Below the pieces are notes generated by a model. That model saw only the letters and a program-made list of their open reading frames with translations, did not search any database and had not been told where the DNA came from. A DNA stretch of 64,000 bases from the NCBI RefSeq assembly GCF_918698115.1, contig NZ_CAKKLV010000021.1, positions 1 through 64,000 on the forward strand, given 5' to 3'. Below, one piece after another: positions 27,620 to 38,100 of this stretch (position 1 is its first letter; every line of letters begins with the position of its first letter). Position numbers and translations under genes: made by a program. This DNA comes from Peribacillus sp. Bi96 (GTDB lineage: Bacteria; Bacillota; Bacilli; Bacillales; DSM-1321).

Positions 27620-28852
27620 ATGAAAGAAGTTATTGCAGTAAAAGAAATTACTAATTTTAAAACACGGGTGGAGGAATTTAGTCCATACGCTTGGTGTAAA
27701 CGGATGTTACAAAATGACCCCGTGAGTTATCACGAAGGAACGGATACGTGGAATGTTTTTAAATATGAAGATGTGAAGCGGGTTCTCAGTGATTATAAAC
27801 ATTTTTCAAGTGTTCGGAAACGGACTACTATATCGGTTGGAGCGGATAGTGATGAAGGTTCTATTCCTGAAAAGATCCAAATCACTGAAGCTGATCCACC
27901 TGACCATAGAAAACGCCGTTCACTGCTGGCCGCAGCATTCACACCTAGAAGTCTTCAAAACTGGGAACCTCGCATTCAGGAAATTGCAGATGAATTGATT
28001 GGACAAATGGATGAGGAAAAGGAAATCGATATTGTGCAATCATTGGCGAGTCCGCTTCCGATCATTGTCATGTCGGATTTGATGGGCGTTCCCTCGAAAG
28101 ATCGTTTATTGTTTAAGAAATGGGTAGATATCTTATTCCTTCCTTTTGATAAAGAAAAACAAGAAGAAGTAAATGAATTGAAGCAAGTGGCAGCAAAAGA
28201 ATACTATCAGTATTTGTATCCAATTGTTGTGCAAAAACGATTAAATCCGGCAGATGATATCATCTCAGATCTATTGAAGTCAGAAGTGGATGGGGAAATG
28301 TTTACGGATGATGAGGTTGTCCGGACGACCATGCTGATTTTAGGAGCAGGGGTCGAGACCACCAGTCATTTACTGGCCAATAGCTTTTATTCCCTGCTAT
28401 ATGATGACAAAGAAGTTTATCAAGAGTTACATGAAAACCTGGATTTGGTTCCGCAGGCGGTCGAAGAAATGCTACGTTTTCGATTCAATCTTATTAAATT
28501 GGATCGCACCGTACAGGAAGATAACGATCTATTGGGAGTGGAATTGAAAAAAGGGGATAGCGTGGTTGTTTGGATGAGCGCAGCTAATTTGGACGAAGAG
28601 ATGTTCGAAGATCCCTTCACCCTTAATATCCACCGTCCTAATAATAAGAAACATCTAACCTTCGGAAATGGTCCACATTTCTGCCTGGGGGCGCCGCTTG
28701 CCAGACTGGAAGCAAAGATTGCGCTTACTACATTCCTGAAGAAATTCAAGCATATTGAAGCGGTGCCATCGTTCCAGTTAGAAGAGAATCTTACCGATTC
28801 AGCGACCGGGCAAACATTGATATCACTACCGCTAAAGGCATGCCGTATGTAA
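27620..28852 (+). CDS. Cytochrome P450 (CYP109-like)
   Basis: A 410-residue soluble bacterial P450. The I-helix motif is LGAGVETTSH, the K-helix ExxR is EMLR in EEMLRFRF, and the haem-binding loop FGNGPHFCLGAPLARLE carries the cysteine ligand near residue 358. The N-terminal half shows EADPPDHRKRRSLLAAAFTPR, the usual C-helix region. I chose ATG 27620 because GGGAGGAG lies eight bases upstream; the frame is open to GTG 27602. Substrate unknown. No ferredoxin or reductase gene is adjacent, so it would depend on redox partners from elsewhere. Confidence 0.93.
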   Translation: MKEVIAVKEITNFKTRVEEFSPYAWCKRMLQNDPVSYHEGTDTWNVFKYEDVKRVLSDYKHFSSVRKRTTISVGADSDEGSIPEKIQITEADPPDHRKRRSLLAAAFTPRSLQNWEPRIQEIADELIGQMDEEKEIDIVQSLASPLPIIVMSDLMGVPSKDRLLFKKWVDILFLPFDKEKQEEVNELKQVAAKEYYQYLYPIVVQKRLNPADDIISDLLKSEVDGEMFTDDEVVRTTMLILGAGVETTSHLLANSFYSLLYDDKEVYQELHENLDLVPQAVEEMLRFRFNLIKLDRTVQEDNDLLGVELKKGDSVVVWMSAANLDEEMFEDPFTLNIHRPNNKKHLTFGNGPHFCLGAPLARLEAKIALTTFLKKFKHIEAVPSFQLEENLTDSATGQTLISLPLKACRM

Positions 28853-28860
28853 AAAACGAT

Positions 28861-28898
28861 AAAACCTTGTGCACTAACCTGCATAAGGTTTTTTTCGT
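28861..28898 (+). terminator. Terminator of the P450 gene
   Basis: A 13-bp stem with one G-U pair (28861-28873 with 28880-28892), a 6-base loop, then further T. From 28899 to 29170 no gene is seen. Confidence 0.85.
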
Positions 28899-29170
28899 TT
28901 TTGTAGGGACGCTTGGCAAACATGCTGAATGGTATGAATCAAATGGATGTTCCTGCCACTCCCTGAACCATTCGACAATGAATCTATAGTAACCTGAAGT
29001 TGAGGTGACAATGACGAATAGAGTAGTATGGAAAAGTGGAAGATTTGTGCTATGTTCTCTGGGTGAGGGCGGCGGGCGATGAAGCATTTACATACACCCT
29101 GAAATGAAGAAGATAGGATAAAATCGAAATTTCCATATGAAGCGGTTTTCAAAAGTGAAAGGATGTTATT

Positions 29171-29821
29171 ATGAATTTAAAGCTACAATTAACCATTGCC
29201 TTTATTATAAGTGTGTTTTCTTTAATCGGGTTCAGTTTCATGGCATTTACCATCAGTGCGCATGAATACCTGAAATTTGATCGCGAGGTGATTTCCTTTG
29301 TACAAGGATTGGAGTCACCCTTATTAACGACCATCATGAAGTTCTTTACATCCATAGGTTCTACCGCTTCCTTGATCATTCTTTCTTTGTTCATTTTGTT
29401 TTTCTTATATAAGGTATTGAAGCATCGATTGGAACTAGTCTTATTCTGTGTTGTCATGGTTGGCTCACCTCTCCTCAATTTGATGGTTAAACTTTTCTTT
29501 CAACGCGCCCGGCCCGATTTACATCGTCTCATCGATATAGGGGGTTACAGTTTCCCTAGTGGACATGCCATGAATGCTTTCTCTTTATACGGTATACTCA
29601 CATTTCTGCTATGGCGGCACATAACGGCTAGGTGGGGAAGGATTCTATTGATTTTGTTCAGCACGATGATGATCCTCTCAATAGGAATAAGTCGGATATA
29701 CTTGGGGGTTCATTATCCTAGTGATATCATCGCTGGATATTTTGCGGGTGGATTTTGGATTGCGGTTTCCATTTGGTTTTTCCAAAAGCATCAGGAACGT
29801 CGGAAGAACAAAGATATTTAA
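29171..29821 (+). CDS. PAP2 family phosphatase (YodM/PgpB-like)
   Basis: A 216-residue membrane phosphatase with about six transmembrane helices. The three PAP2 motifs are all present: KLFFQRARPD (motif 1), FPSGHAMNAF (motif 2, with the catalytic His) and SRIYLGVHYPSDIIAG (motif 3, with the nucleophilic His). Such enzymes dephosphorylate phosphatidylglycerophosphate, undecaprenyl pyrophosphate or related lipids. It is followed 73 bases later by a DedA-family gene, a plausible pairing since both act in lipid carrier metabolism. Confidence 0.9.
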   Translation: MNLKLQLTIAFIISVFSLIGFSFMAFTISAHEYLKFDREVISFVQGLESPLLTTIMKFFTSIGSTASLIILSLFILFFLYKVLKHRLELVLFCVVMVGSPLLNLMVKLFFQRARPDLHRLIDIGGYSFPSGHAMNAFSLYGILTFLLWRHITARWGRILLILFSTMMILSIGISRIYLGVHYPSDIIAGYFAGGFWIAVSIWFFQKHQERRKNKDI

Positions 29822-29894
29822 TAGAGATGCAGATATTATATTACAAGGTAAGCAGTTAATCAGCAGGTGTTCAATACAGTTAGGAGCGTGTTAA

Positions 29895-30509
29895 ATGGAA
29901 AACTGGATTACGGAATTCATGAATGATTTTGGGTATATCGGAATTTTTCTATTAATAGCATTGGAGAATATTTTCCCTCCAATCCCTTCAGAGGTCATTC
30001 TAACCTTTGGCGGTTTCATGACGACAACCGCGAATATGACGATTACCGGCGTCGTGATCGCTTCGACTCTGGGGTCAGTGGCAGGGGCAGTCGCCCTATA
30101 TGGGATTGGATTACTGATTGATGTAAAAATAATTGAAAAGTTCGTGGATAGATGGGGGCACATTTTCAGGTTAACGGTATCGGACGTCCATAAGGCGAAT
30201 TCATGGTTCGATAAGTACGGTGCATGGACCGTGTTTTTCTGCAGACTCGTTCCGCTGATCAGAAGCTTGATCTCGATTCCAGCAGGCATGTCGCATATGA
30301 GCTTTTGGCTATTTTTGCTATACACGACATCCGGAACGTTAATATGGAACATTATTTTAGTTAATATCGGGGCAGCTGTTGGGTCTTCTTGGGAAGATAT
30401 CGTAGGGTATATGGACATTTATTCAAACATCGTTTATGCAATATTGGCATTGCTATTCATACTTTTCGTTGTTTTGATTTTTAGAAGGAATAAAGACAAA
30501 GTGAAATAA
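29895..30509 (+). CDS. DedA family membrane protein
   Basis: A 204-residue DedA (SNARE-associated/VTT) protein. It has LLIALENIFPPIPSEVILTFGGF near the N-terminus and the signature FFCRLVPLIRSLISIPAGMSHMSFWLF (about 115-141), with re-entrant and transmembrane helices around it. Members flip lipid carriers such as undecaprenyl phosphate or phosphatidylethanolamine; the lipid here is not known. ATG 29895 follows TAGGAGCG. It ends before a strong terminator. Confidence 0.9.
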   Translation: MENWITEFMNDFGYIGIFLLIALENIFPPIPSEVILTFGGFMTTTANMTITGVVIASTLGSVAGAVALYGIGLLIDVKIIEKFVDRWGHIFRLTVSDVHKANSWFDKYGAWTVFFCRLVPLIRSLISIPAGMSHMSFWLFLLYTTSGTLIWNIILVNIGAAVGSSWEDIVGYMDIYSNIVYAILALLFILFVVLIFRRNKDKVK

Positions 30510-30573
30510 TCTTAGGTTAGTTGATTGGGACGTACGAATGCTACTTTCCCTACATAACCGAATTTAACCTTTG

Positions 30574-30600
30574 AAGGCTGTCACCGTGACAGCCTTTTTC
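30574..30600 (+). terminator. Terminator after the DedA gene
   Basis: AAGGCTGTCAC/GTGACAGCCTT is a perfect 11-bp inverted repeat, and TTT follows. Confidence 0.88.
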
Positions 30601-30689
30601 TTATGTGATGAATAAGGATGGACTCTAGAATAAAGGGGATATGCTTTGGATAAAATGAGTGAAACGAAAAAGGAATGAGGTTCGGTGCT

Positions 30690-32327
30690 ATGGCTTCTTT
30701 TTTCAAACAAAAGAGACAAGTGAAGCAACGTGAAAAGAAAAAGGAAGATACAGGTCAATCCAAAAGCAAAACGCCTGATTATATTGATAGTTCCATTTCA
30801 GCCAATCTGGAAAAAGTGAAGAAAAAGACGGGAAACAGTCCGGACATCATTATCCGAACGTTGAAAATCGGCCAAAATCCGGAGATAAAAACAACTATTT
30901 TGTATGTACAGGGTCTGATTGATAATCCAAGCGTTACGGACTTTTTAATTGAATCCATCATGAAAAATCCTCATCTATCAGAAAAAATCCTTCCGCAAGA
31001 AGCATTGGATGTCATTTCTGAAGAAGTGGTTTCTCTCGGTGGGGTAGAAACGGTCAAGGACTGGGAAAAACTATTTTTGTCCTTATTATCAGGGGACAGC
31101 ATCATATTCGTTGACGGGATAAACATCGCTTTGGTAGCCAGTACAAAAGGGGGAGAACGTCGTTCTATTCAGGAACCGAGCACCCATTTGACTGTCCGGG
31201 GATCAAGAGAAGGGTTTACGGAATCGAATGCAACGAACATTGCCATGTTACGCCGCATCATCAACAGTCCGAATTTATGGATTGAGTCGATGAAAATAGG
31301 CACGGTGACAAAAACGGACGTTTCCATCATGTATATAAATGGAATTGTCAAGGAAGGGATTGTCGAGGAGGTCAAGAAGCGCTTAAATCGAATTAACATC
31401 GATAGCATTCTTGAATCAGGATATATTGAACAATTGATAGAAGACCAGGTCATGACCCCATTCCCAACCCTTAACCATACGGAAAGACCTGATATGGTCG
31501 CAGGAAATCTTCTGGAAGGAAGAGTGGCGATATTCGTTAATGGAACGCCTTTCGTCTTGGTGGCCCCGGCAATATTCGTACAGTTTTTTCAATCTGTCGA
31601 AGACTACTATAATCGCTTCGACATTGCTTCTGCCACACGTTTTTTACGGATCATCGTTTTCATTATTTCTATAGTCGGACCGGCTCTCTATGTTGCAGCC
31701 ACGACTTTTCATCAGGAAATGATCCCAACGAAGTTGCTGGTCATTGTAGCGGCCCAAAGGGAAACGGTTCCTTTGCCTGCCGTCGTTGAAGCGCTTCTCA
31801 TGGAAATGACCTTTGAAATATTACGGGAAGCAAGTCTTCGGATGCCAAAGGCTGTTGGTTCGACCATGTCCATTGTCGGAGCATTGGTCATCGGGCAGGC
31901 GGCTGTCCAGGCCGGTATCGTATCGCCGGCAATGGTCATCATCGTCTCGATCACGGCGATTGCCAGTTTTGCAACCCCTTCTTATTCCATAGCGATTTCT
32001 GCCCGCATTGTGAGGTTCGGATTCATCATTTGTGCCGGCACATTAGGCTTTTATGGGATGATTTTAGCCTTTATCGTCCTTATTGTCCATTTATGCAGCC
32101 TGCGTTCACTTGGAGTTCCTTATATGACACCGCTCGCCCCTCTGAATCCTGAAGGGCTGGGCGACACATTCTTCAGAAGACCTATGTGGGCCTTCAAGGA
32201 AAGGCCAAAATTTTTAGCCAACGAAAATAATCTGATAAGGGAAGGCGATAATCAAAGACCCCTGCCTCCTGAATCGCGCGGAATGAAAACTTCTGACGAG
32301 AAAAAAGGTGAAGGCAATGAATCGTAA
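30690..32327 (+). CDS. Spore germinant receptor A subunit (GerA/GerKA-like)
   Basis: A 545-residue inner spore membrane protein of the GerA family. A soluble N-terminal part (about 1-270) contains the tandem domains with FVDGINIALVASTKGGERRS and LTVRGSREGFTESNATN. A membrane part with about five helices follows, including RMPKAVGSTMSIVGALVIGQAAVQAGIVSP and ending in a charged tail. I chose ATG 30690 with GAGGT eight bases upstream; ATG 30675 is the alternative. It forms a receptor with the following C, B and D genes and shares an 11-base overlap with gerC. No sigma-G promoter could be placed with confidence. Confidence 0.92.
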   Translation: MASFFKQKRQVKQREKKKEDTGQSKSKTPDYIDSSISANLEKVKKKTGNSPDIIIRTLKIGQNPEIKTTILYVQGLIDNPSVTDFLIESIMKNPHLSEKILPQEALDVISEEVVSLGGVETVKDWEKLFLSLLSGDSIIFVDGINIALVASTKGGERRSIQEPSTHLTVRGSREGFTESNATNIAMLRRIINSPNLWIESMKIGTVTKTDVSIMYINGIVKEGIVEEVKKRLNRINIDSILESGYIEQLIEDQVMTPFPTLNHTERPDMVAGNLLEGRVAIFVNGTPFVLVAPAIFVQFFQSVEDYYNRFDIASATRFLRIIVFIISIVGPALYVAATTFHQEMIPTKLLVIVAAQRETVPLPAVVEALLMEMTFEILREASLRMPKAVGSTMSIVGALVIGQAAVQAGIVSPAMVIIVSITAIASFATPSYSIAISARIVRFGFIICAGTLGFYGMILAFIVLIVHLCSLRSLGVPYMTPLAPLNPEGLGDTFFRRPMWAFKERPKFLANENNLIREGDNQRPLPPESRGMKTSDEKKGEGNES

Positions 32328-33543
32328 AAGATTAGTTCCGCTCTTGATGATGTTGATCGCCACCCTATTTACTACTGGCTGTTGGGATAAAACAGAGTTA
32401 AACGAAATGGCCATCGTCTCGGCGGTTGGACTCGATAGAAATAAAGAAGGAAAGTTAGTGGGAACGTTCCAAATCATTAATCCAGGCAATGTAGCGGGAG
32501 CTCTTCAGGGCGGCGGCGGAACAAATCCACCGATATCCATTTATAGGGCCACCGGAGATAATGTGCTTGAACTGGATAGTCTCGCTTCAACCAAGATTTC
32601 ACGAGATATGTATTTTGCCCATGCCAACCTGGTTGTCATAGGTGAGGAACTAGCAAAAGAAGAGGGCCTCAACGATATTTTCGACGCATTTGAGCGCTCA
32701 CCGGAATTCAGGGCAACTACGAGGATCGTGATTGCCCGGGGTGTGAAAGCAAGGGATATTGTCGAAACGTTAACCGCAATCGATAAGGTATCTGCTGAGA
32801 AAGTCATTAAAACGATTGAAACCACTGAAAAAACCCAGGGGAAAAATATTAGCATCAATCTCCAAGAAGTGATCAAGAATCTGCTTAGTACCGGAAAAGA
32901 ACCGATAATAAGTGGTTTTACCGTGAAAGGAAACACAGGTAAAGAGGATAGTATGGAGAATACCATGTCCTCGGATATTGAGGCAAACCCTAATGCAGTA
33001 GGGATTGGTGTTTTTAAAGATGGGAAATTGATTGACTGGCTGGATGGCGATAAGGCAATAGGATCAATGTGGGTATTGGATAGGATCGAAAGTACCAATT
33101 TAAACCTTGATTGGGAGGGAAAAAAAGACGCAATCACCTATCAGGTTATTCGCCAAAAAACCAACGTCGGGGCAAAATTGGTAAACGGCAAACCGAAAAT
33201 ATCGATAAAGGTCCGTGCAGAAGGCGATATCCGCGAGGTGAATGTTCCTTTGAATCTAACCGATACGCATGTTCTGATAGATCTTGAAAAGAAGTTAGCG
33301 AAAGACGTGAAGAAGGAGATGGAAGTGGCGATCGTTCGGGCACAGAAAAATAAATCCGATATTTTTGGCTTTGGGGAGCTCATGCACGAATCCCATCCGA
33401 AAGAATGGAAGAAACTAGAGAAAAACTGGGACGACGATACTTTTCCTAAACTGGAAGTAGATGTGCAGGTAGAAACTTTCATTCGCCGTACCGGATTACG
33501 TAATAAGCCATTTCTTTCAAATTTAAAAAAGAAAGATCAATAA
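32317..33543 (+). CDS. Spore germinant receptor C subunit, Ger(x)C lipoprotein
   Basis: A 408-residue lipoprotein. The signal peptide ends in FTTGC with Cys22 as the lipidation site, followed by WDKTELNEMAIVSAVGLD, the family signature. The C-terminal half carries the GerAC-type fold with the conserved end near EVDVQVETFIRRTGL. ATG 32317 has AAAGGTGA upstream and overlaps the A-subunit gene. It is expected on the outer face of the inner spore membrane with the A and B subunits. Confidence 0.92.
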   Translation: MNRKRLVPLLMMLIATLFTTGCWDKTELNEMAIVSAVGLDRNKEGKLVGTFQIINPGNVAGALQGGGGTNPPISIYRATGDNVLELDSLASTKISRDMYFAHANLVVIGEELAKEEGLNDIFDAFERSPEFRATTRIVIARGVKARDIVETLTAIDKVSAEKVIKTIETTEKTQGKNISINLQEVIKNLLSTGKEPIISGFTVKGNTGKEDSMENTMSSDIEANPNAVGIGVFKDGKLIDWLDGDKAIGSMWVLDRIESTNLNLDWEGKKDAITYQVIRQKTNVGAKLVNGKPKISIKVRAEGDIREVNVPLNLTDTHVLIDLEKKLAKDVKKEMEVAIVRAQKNKSDIFGFGELMHESHPKEWKKLEKNWDDDTFPKLEVDVQVETFIRRTGLRNKPFLSNLKKKDQ

Positions 33544-33564
33544 TGGAAAGGAAGTGGCATCCTC

Positions 33565-34674
33565 ATGGAAAAGGCAAAAATCAGCGGTTACCAGCTGTTC
33601 GTCCTTATTTTCCTGTTTGAAATGGGCAGTGCACTTTTGGTTCCGCTTGCAGGTGAAGCCAAGCAGGCTGCTTGGCTAGTCATCCTTATTGCGATGATAG
33701 GCGGATTTTTATTATTTTTCATTTATTATGGCCTTTTTCAATACTACCCTGATCAGCTGTTAACAGAGTTTGTAAAACAGATATTGGGGAATTTTCTAGG
33801 CAGGATCGTAGCTTTTCTATACATCCTTTATTTCATCTATCTTGCTGCAAGGGTGCTGAGGGATTTCGGAGATACACTGCTTACTTTTGCCTATCCTCAT
33901 GTTCCGTTGTTTTTTGCGAACGCTGTATTCATTTTAGTCGTGGTGTATACGGTCCGTAAAGGGATAGAAGTATTGGCGAGGACGGGGGAACTATTCTTTG
34001 TCTTGGAGAATTTACTTTTAATGACCTTCATGCTTCTGATTGTTGCTTCAGGCATGATCCATTTAAACAACTTAAAACCCATTTTTGAAATCAGCGGGAC
34101 AGAGTTGATGAAAATGGGTTTCACTAAAAGCGTATTCTTTCCATTTGGCGAAGTCATAGTGTTTTTAATGATTTTTCCTTATTTGAATGAACCTCAGCGA
34201 CTGAAAAAAATTGGGATAGGGAGCTTGGCGACAAGCGGTATTTTTCTCGCGATAATAATGGCTGTGAATATTGCTGTACTTGGTGTGGACCTTACAACAC
34301 GTTCGCAATACCCTCTTCTTACCCTCATTCAGTCAATAGAGGTCGCTGGCATTCTTGAACGTCTCGATGTGTACTTCTTGTTTTTGTTGATGATTGGCGG
34401 GTTCATCAAGATAAGTGTATTTACTTATGTAGCAGTAACGGGTACAGCGAATGTTTTCAATGTTAAACAGCCCTCCAGACTTGCTTACCCTGTTGGCATA
34501 GTCATTTTATTGATCTCGATTATTATGGCAAGCAGCTATACGGAACATATCCATGAAGGGCTAGGAGCCGTACCGAGATACATCCACCTCCCATTTCAGG
34601 TGATCATCCCGTTGCTTCTCTTGATCATTGCCTTTTTTAAGAATCGAAAAAAAGGAAGACAAGCATCAAAATAA
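33565..34674 (+). CDS. Spore germinant receptor B subunit, endospore permease
   Basis: A 369-residue protein with about ten transmembrane helices of the GerAB/APC-like spore permease family. The start KISGYQLFVLIFLFEMGSALLVPLAGEAKQAAW is characteristic, and FFPFGEVIVFLMIFPYLNEPQRLKKIG lies in the middle. This subunit is thought to bind the germinant and act as a channel. Gene order is A-C-B with the B gene 21 bases after C. Confidence 0.92.
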   Translation: MEKAKISGYQLFVLIFLFEMGSALLVPLAGEAKQAAWLVILIAMIGGFLLFFIYYGLFQYYPDQLLTEFVKQILGNFLGRIVAFLYILYFIYLAARVLRDFGDTLLTFAYPHVPLFFANAVFILVVVYTVRKGIEVLARTGELFFVLENLLLMTFMLLIVASGMIHLNNLKPIFEISGTELMKMGFTKSVFFPFGEVIVFLMIFPYLNEPQRLKKIGIGSLATSGIFLAIIMAVNIAVLGVDLTTRSQYPLLTLIQSIEVAGILERLDVYFLFLLMIGGFIKISVFTYVAVTGTANVFNVKQPSRLAYPVGIVILLISIIMASSYTEHIHEGLGAVPRYIHLPFQVIIPLLLLIIAFFKNRKKGRQASK

Positions 34675-34701
34675 GTTCCTAAAAGGTGGAATTGATGAGA
34701 A

Positions 34702-34932
34702 ATGAAAATCTTTGGTATTACAGTTTTGATCCTAGTCCCTTTAGTGGTCATATCTTTAGGTATGGATATATTATTGGGATTTGATTTGGATAATTCAATA
34801 AAGCATGCCTTTAACCCATTTTTGGTGAAGGACCCCGCTGAACTCATCCTTTTTCTCATTCTTCTTGTATTCCTTGTGTTCAGCTTCTTTTATCGAAAGA
34901 AAAAGAAAGGCAACACCAAAGGACAACAATGA
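34702..34932 (+). CDS. Small two-helix germinant receptor D-type subunit
   Basis: A 76-residue protein with two hydrophobic segments (about 4-26 and 46-64) and a basic tail YRKKKKGNTKGQQ. Size, topology and position after gerB match the D subunits such as GerKD, which modulate receptor response. The ribosome site AGGTGG is 12 bases from ATG 34702, a long spacing. An ATG at 34695 is better spaced but is in another frame with only 30 codons. Assignment rests on context as well as sequence. Confidence 0.7.
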   Translation: MKIFGITVLILVPLVVISLGMDILLGFDLDNSIKHAFNPFLVKDPAELILFLILLVFLVFSFFYRKKKKGNTKGQQ

Positions 34933-35103
34933 TGGTGCAATTCCCCTTGCTGGAATAGAGATGAACTCCGAATATGGGAGTTTGTCTTTTTGCTTTTTTA
35001 CAACCCCGTAAACCCATTTCATAGTATGATGATAAAATGAGCTTATTTTTCAGCGGAATTTAAAATCACTCAACAACCACACCTCGGGAGGAGGACGGCA
35101 ATT

Positions 35104-38100
35104 TTGGATATCAAAATAAATCAAAAAATCATAAAAGACATGTGCGGGGCCGTCTCGTTCAAAAGAGGGGAAGCTTTTCATCGTGCCAATAAAGTGACAT
35201 TTGAAAGGTACCGTCCTGACGGTTGTGAAGCAACGGTTAAAGGCAAGGAAGACTTCCATGTCACGATTGAGGAGGATGCTGTCGGCGGTTTTCAGACAAA
35301 ATGCAGCTGTCCTACGCTAGCTTCCTTCCATCGCGATTGCCAGCATATTGCAGCCGTCCTGCTGTCGGTTTACGACCATCAGCAAGATGGAACGATCCCT
35401 GAAGGCCTGCATGCACCCGGTTCTGATGCTTCAGCCAATAAGAAGTTGTCAGAGGGCTTACTGACCCTTTTCAATAATCAGCCTGTACGCAAAAGCGGTC
35501 ATCAGCGCCACTTTGAAAACAGGCAGATGCTTGAAGCAGAATTTACGTGTAAACCAGTCTGGATGGGAACGGAACAATATATGTTAGGACTGGAAATGAA
35601 AATCGGTTCTTTCAATGTGTCGAATGTCCGAGATTTCCTGAAGCGAGTTAAAGAAGGAAAGCCTGCCCAAGTGTCCCTTTCATTTATATATGACCCTGTA
35701 TTGCATTGTTTTCAGAATGAAAATGATTCTGTGCTTCAGGAGCTCATTACAGTGATATCGGATGAAAAAGTCTATGTTGACGCCCTGACGGATAAATCTG
35801 AATATACATTGGACAACCACTTATTACTTTTGCCTCCATCTTCTTTTCGAAAGCTTGTACCCATCCTTGAAAGAGCGCCAGTGGTGAAGCTTGCCTATGG
35901 TGGCCTTACATTCAATGGCTTTCGTTTAGCAAACGGACCGCTTCCTTTACAGTTTGACTTTACCGAAAGCGAGGGCAAAGGTTATCAACTGAAAATTAAA
36001 AGGTTGCACGAGATGATTGTCATGAATACATACACATTGGTTCTATTTGAAGGGAAACTGGTTCAGCTCGAAAATGAGGATTTCCAACGCCTTTCAGAGT
36101 TAAAGCAAATGATGGAGGATTCGGGGATGAATCAAATTCCAATCCATCATGACCAGCTGGAACTATTTCTGGACAAAGTGGTACCAGGTTTGAAAAGACT
36201 CGGTGAAGTCCAGATAGCAAGGTCCATCACCGAATTGTTTTTGAAGACACCGCTGGTTGCAAAGCTATACTTGGATCGAGTGAATAACAGGCTGCTTGCG
36301 GGGCTGGAATTCCATTATGAAAATATCGTGATCAACCCTTTGGAAAAACAGGAATCCAAGGCAGTCTCCATGATTATAAGGGATGTTGAGAAGGAGGCGG
36401 AGATTTTACAGCTGATGGAGGATAGCCAGTTTGCCAAGACGGACGGCGGCTATTTCTTGCATAACGAAGAGTTGGAGTATGAGTTTTTGTACCACATCGT
36501 TCCGAAACTCCAGAAGCTTGTACAAATTTATGCCACGACCGCTGTAAGAAACCGGATTTCCCGTGGGAATGCTGCACCGCGCATTAGGGTGAAAATTAAA
36601 AAAGAACGGACTAATTGGCTCGAATTCAAATTTGAGATAGATGATATCCCAGATAGACAAATACGTGAGGTCTTAGCAGCGCTTGAAGAAAAGAGGAAAT
36701 ACTATCGTTTAAGGAATGGATCGCTGCTCTCCCTTGAAACAAGGGAATACGAGGAAATCAATCGTTTTCTGAATGCACTGCCCGTACAGGATGAAGACCT
36801 GGAAAGCACGCTGAACATGCCAATCGTAAAAGGGCTGCAGCTCCTTGATTCCGTTAATGACAGCCAGACATTCACAATGGAGGAATCATTCCGTCAGTTC
36901 TTGGAAAACATCAAGAATCCGAGCGGCTTGGAGTTCATCGTGCCAGGGAGTCTAGAACCGATATTGCGCGATTATCAAATAAACGGCTACAAATGGATGA
37001 AAATACTTGCCGAGTACGGATTTGGCGGGATACTTGCAGATGATATGGGCTTGGGGAAAACACTGCAAAGCATCACGTTCATTTTATCCGAGCTGCCTGA
37101 CATCCGTAAGAAAAAGCTTCCGGCACTGATTGTCTGTCCATCATCATTAACCTACAATTGGCTGAGCGAATTCACTAAATTCGCTCCTGATATACAAGCC
37201 GTCGTCGTAGATGGCAACAAGTCAGAAAGGACAAAGCTGCTGAAGGAAGCAATGGAAGTGGATGCTGTGATCACCTCTTATCCGCTGCTCCGGAAGGACA
37301 TCTCGTGGTTTGAAAAACGGGACTTCCATACGGTGTTTTTTGATGAGGCACAAGCCTTTAAGAACCCTGTAACACAAACGGCACGAGCGGCCAAGAAGAT
37401 AAAAGCGACACATCGCTTCGCGCTAACGGGTACGCCTATAGAGAATTCACTAGAAGAGCTGTGGTCCCTTTTCCACGTCGTCTTTCCTGAACTATTCATG
37501 GGGTTAAAGGAGTATAGTAACCTCTCTAGGAAGAAGATTTCCCGTAGGATCCGTCCATTTTTGCTGCGGAGGATGAAAGAGGACGTACTATCCGAACTTC
37601 CGGATAAAATCGAGTCGCTGGAATCGATGGAACTGCTTCCTGATCAGAAGAAACTGTATGCTGCCTATCTGGCGAAGCTGCGGCATGATACACTGAAGCA
37701 CCTTGACAAGGATACACTTCGGAAAAATCGGATCAGGATCCTCGCTGGCTTGACCCGGCTCCGGCAGATTTGCTGTCACCCCGCCTTGTTTGTGGACGGT
37801 TATAAAGGCAGCTCAGCGAAATATGAGCAACTGATGCAAATTGTTGAAGAATCAAAGCTTTCTGGAAGACGCGTATTGATTTTCTCGCAGTTTACAAAAA
37901 TGCTGCAAATCATAGGTAGAGATTTAGCTAGTAAGGGACAGTCCTTTTTCTACTTGGATGGACAAACACCATCAAAGGAACGTGTGGAAGTCTGCAATCG
38001 GTTTAATGCCGGAGAACGTGATGTATTCCTGATTTCATTGAAAGCTGGCGGTACGGGTCTCAATCTAACGGGTGCCGATACAGTCATTTTATATGACCTT

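Noticed and set aside
30510..30689. Sigma-G promoter of the first ger operon
   Set aside because: Partial matches such as GAATA with a loose downstream box were found, but none with correct spacing and both elements.
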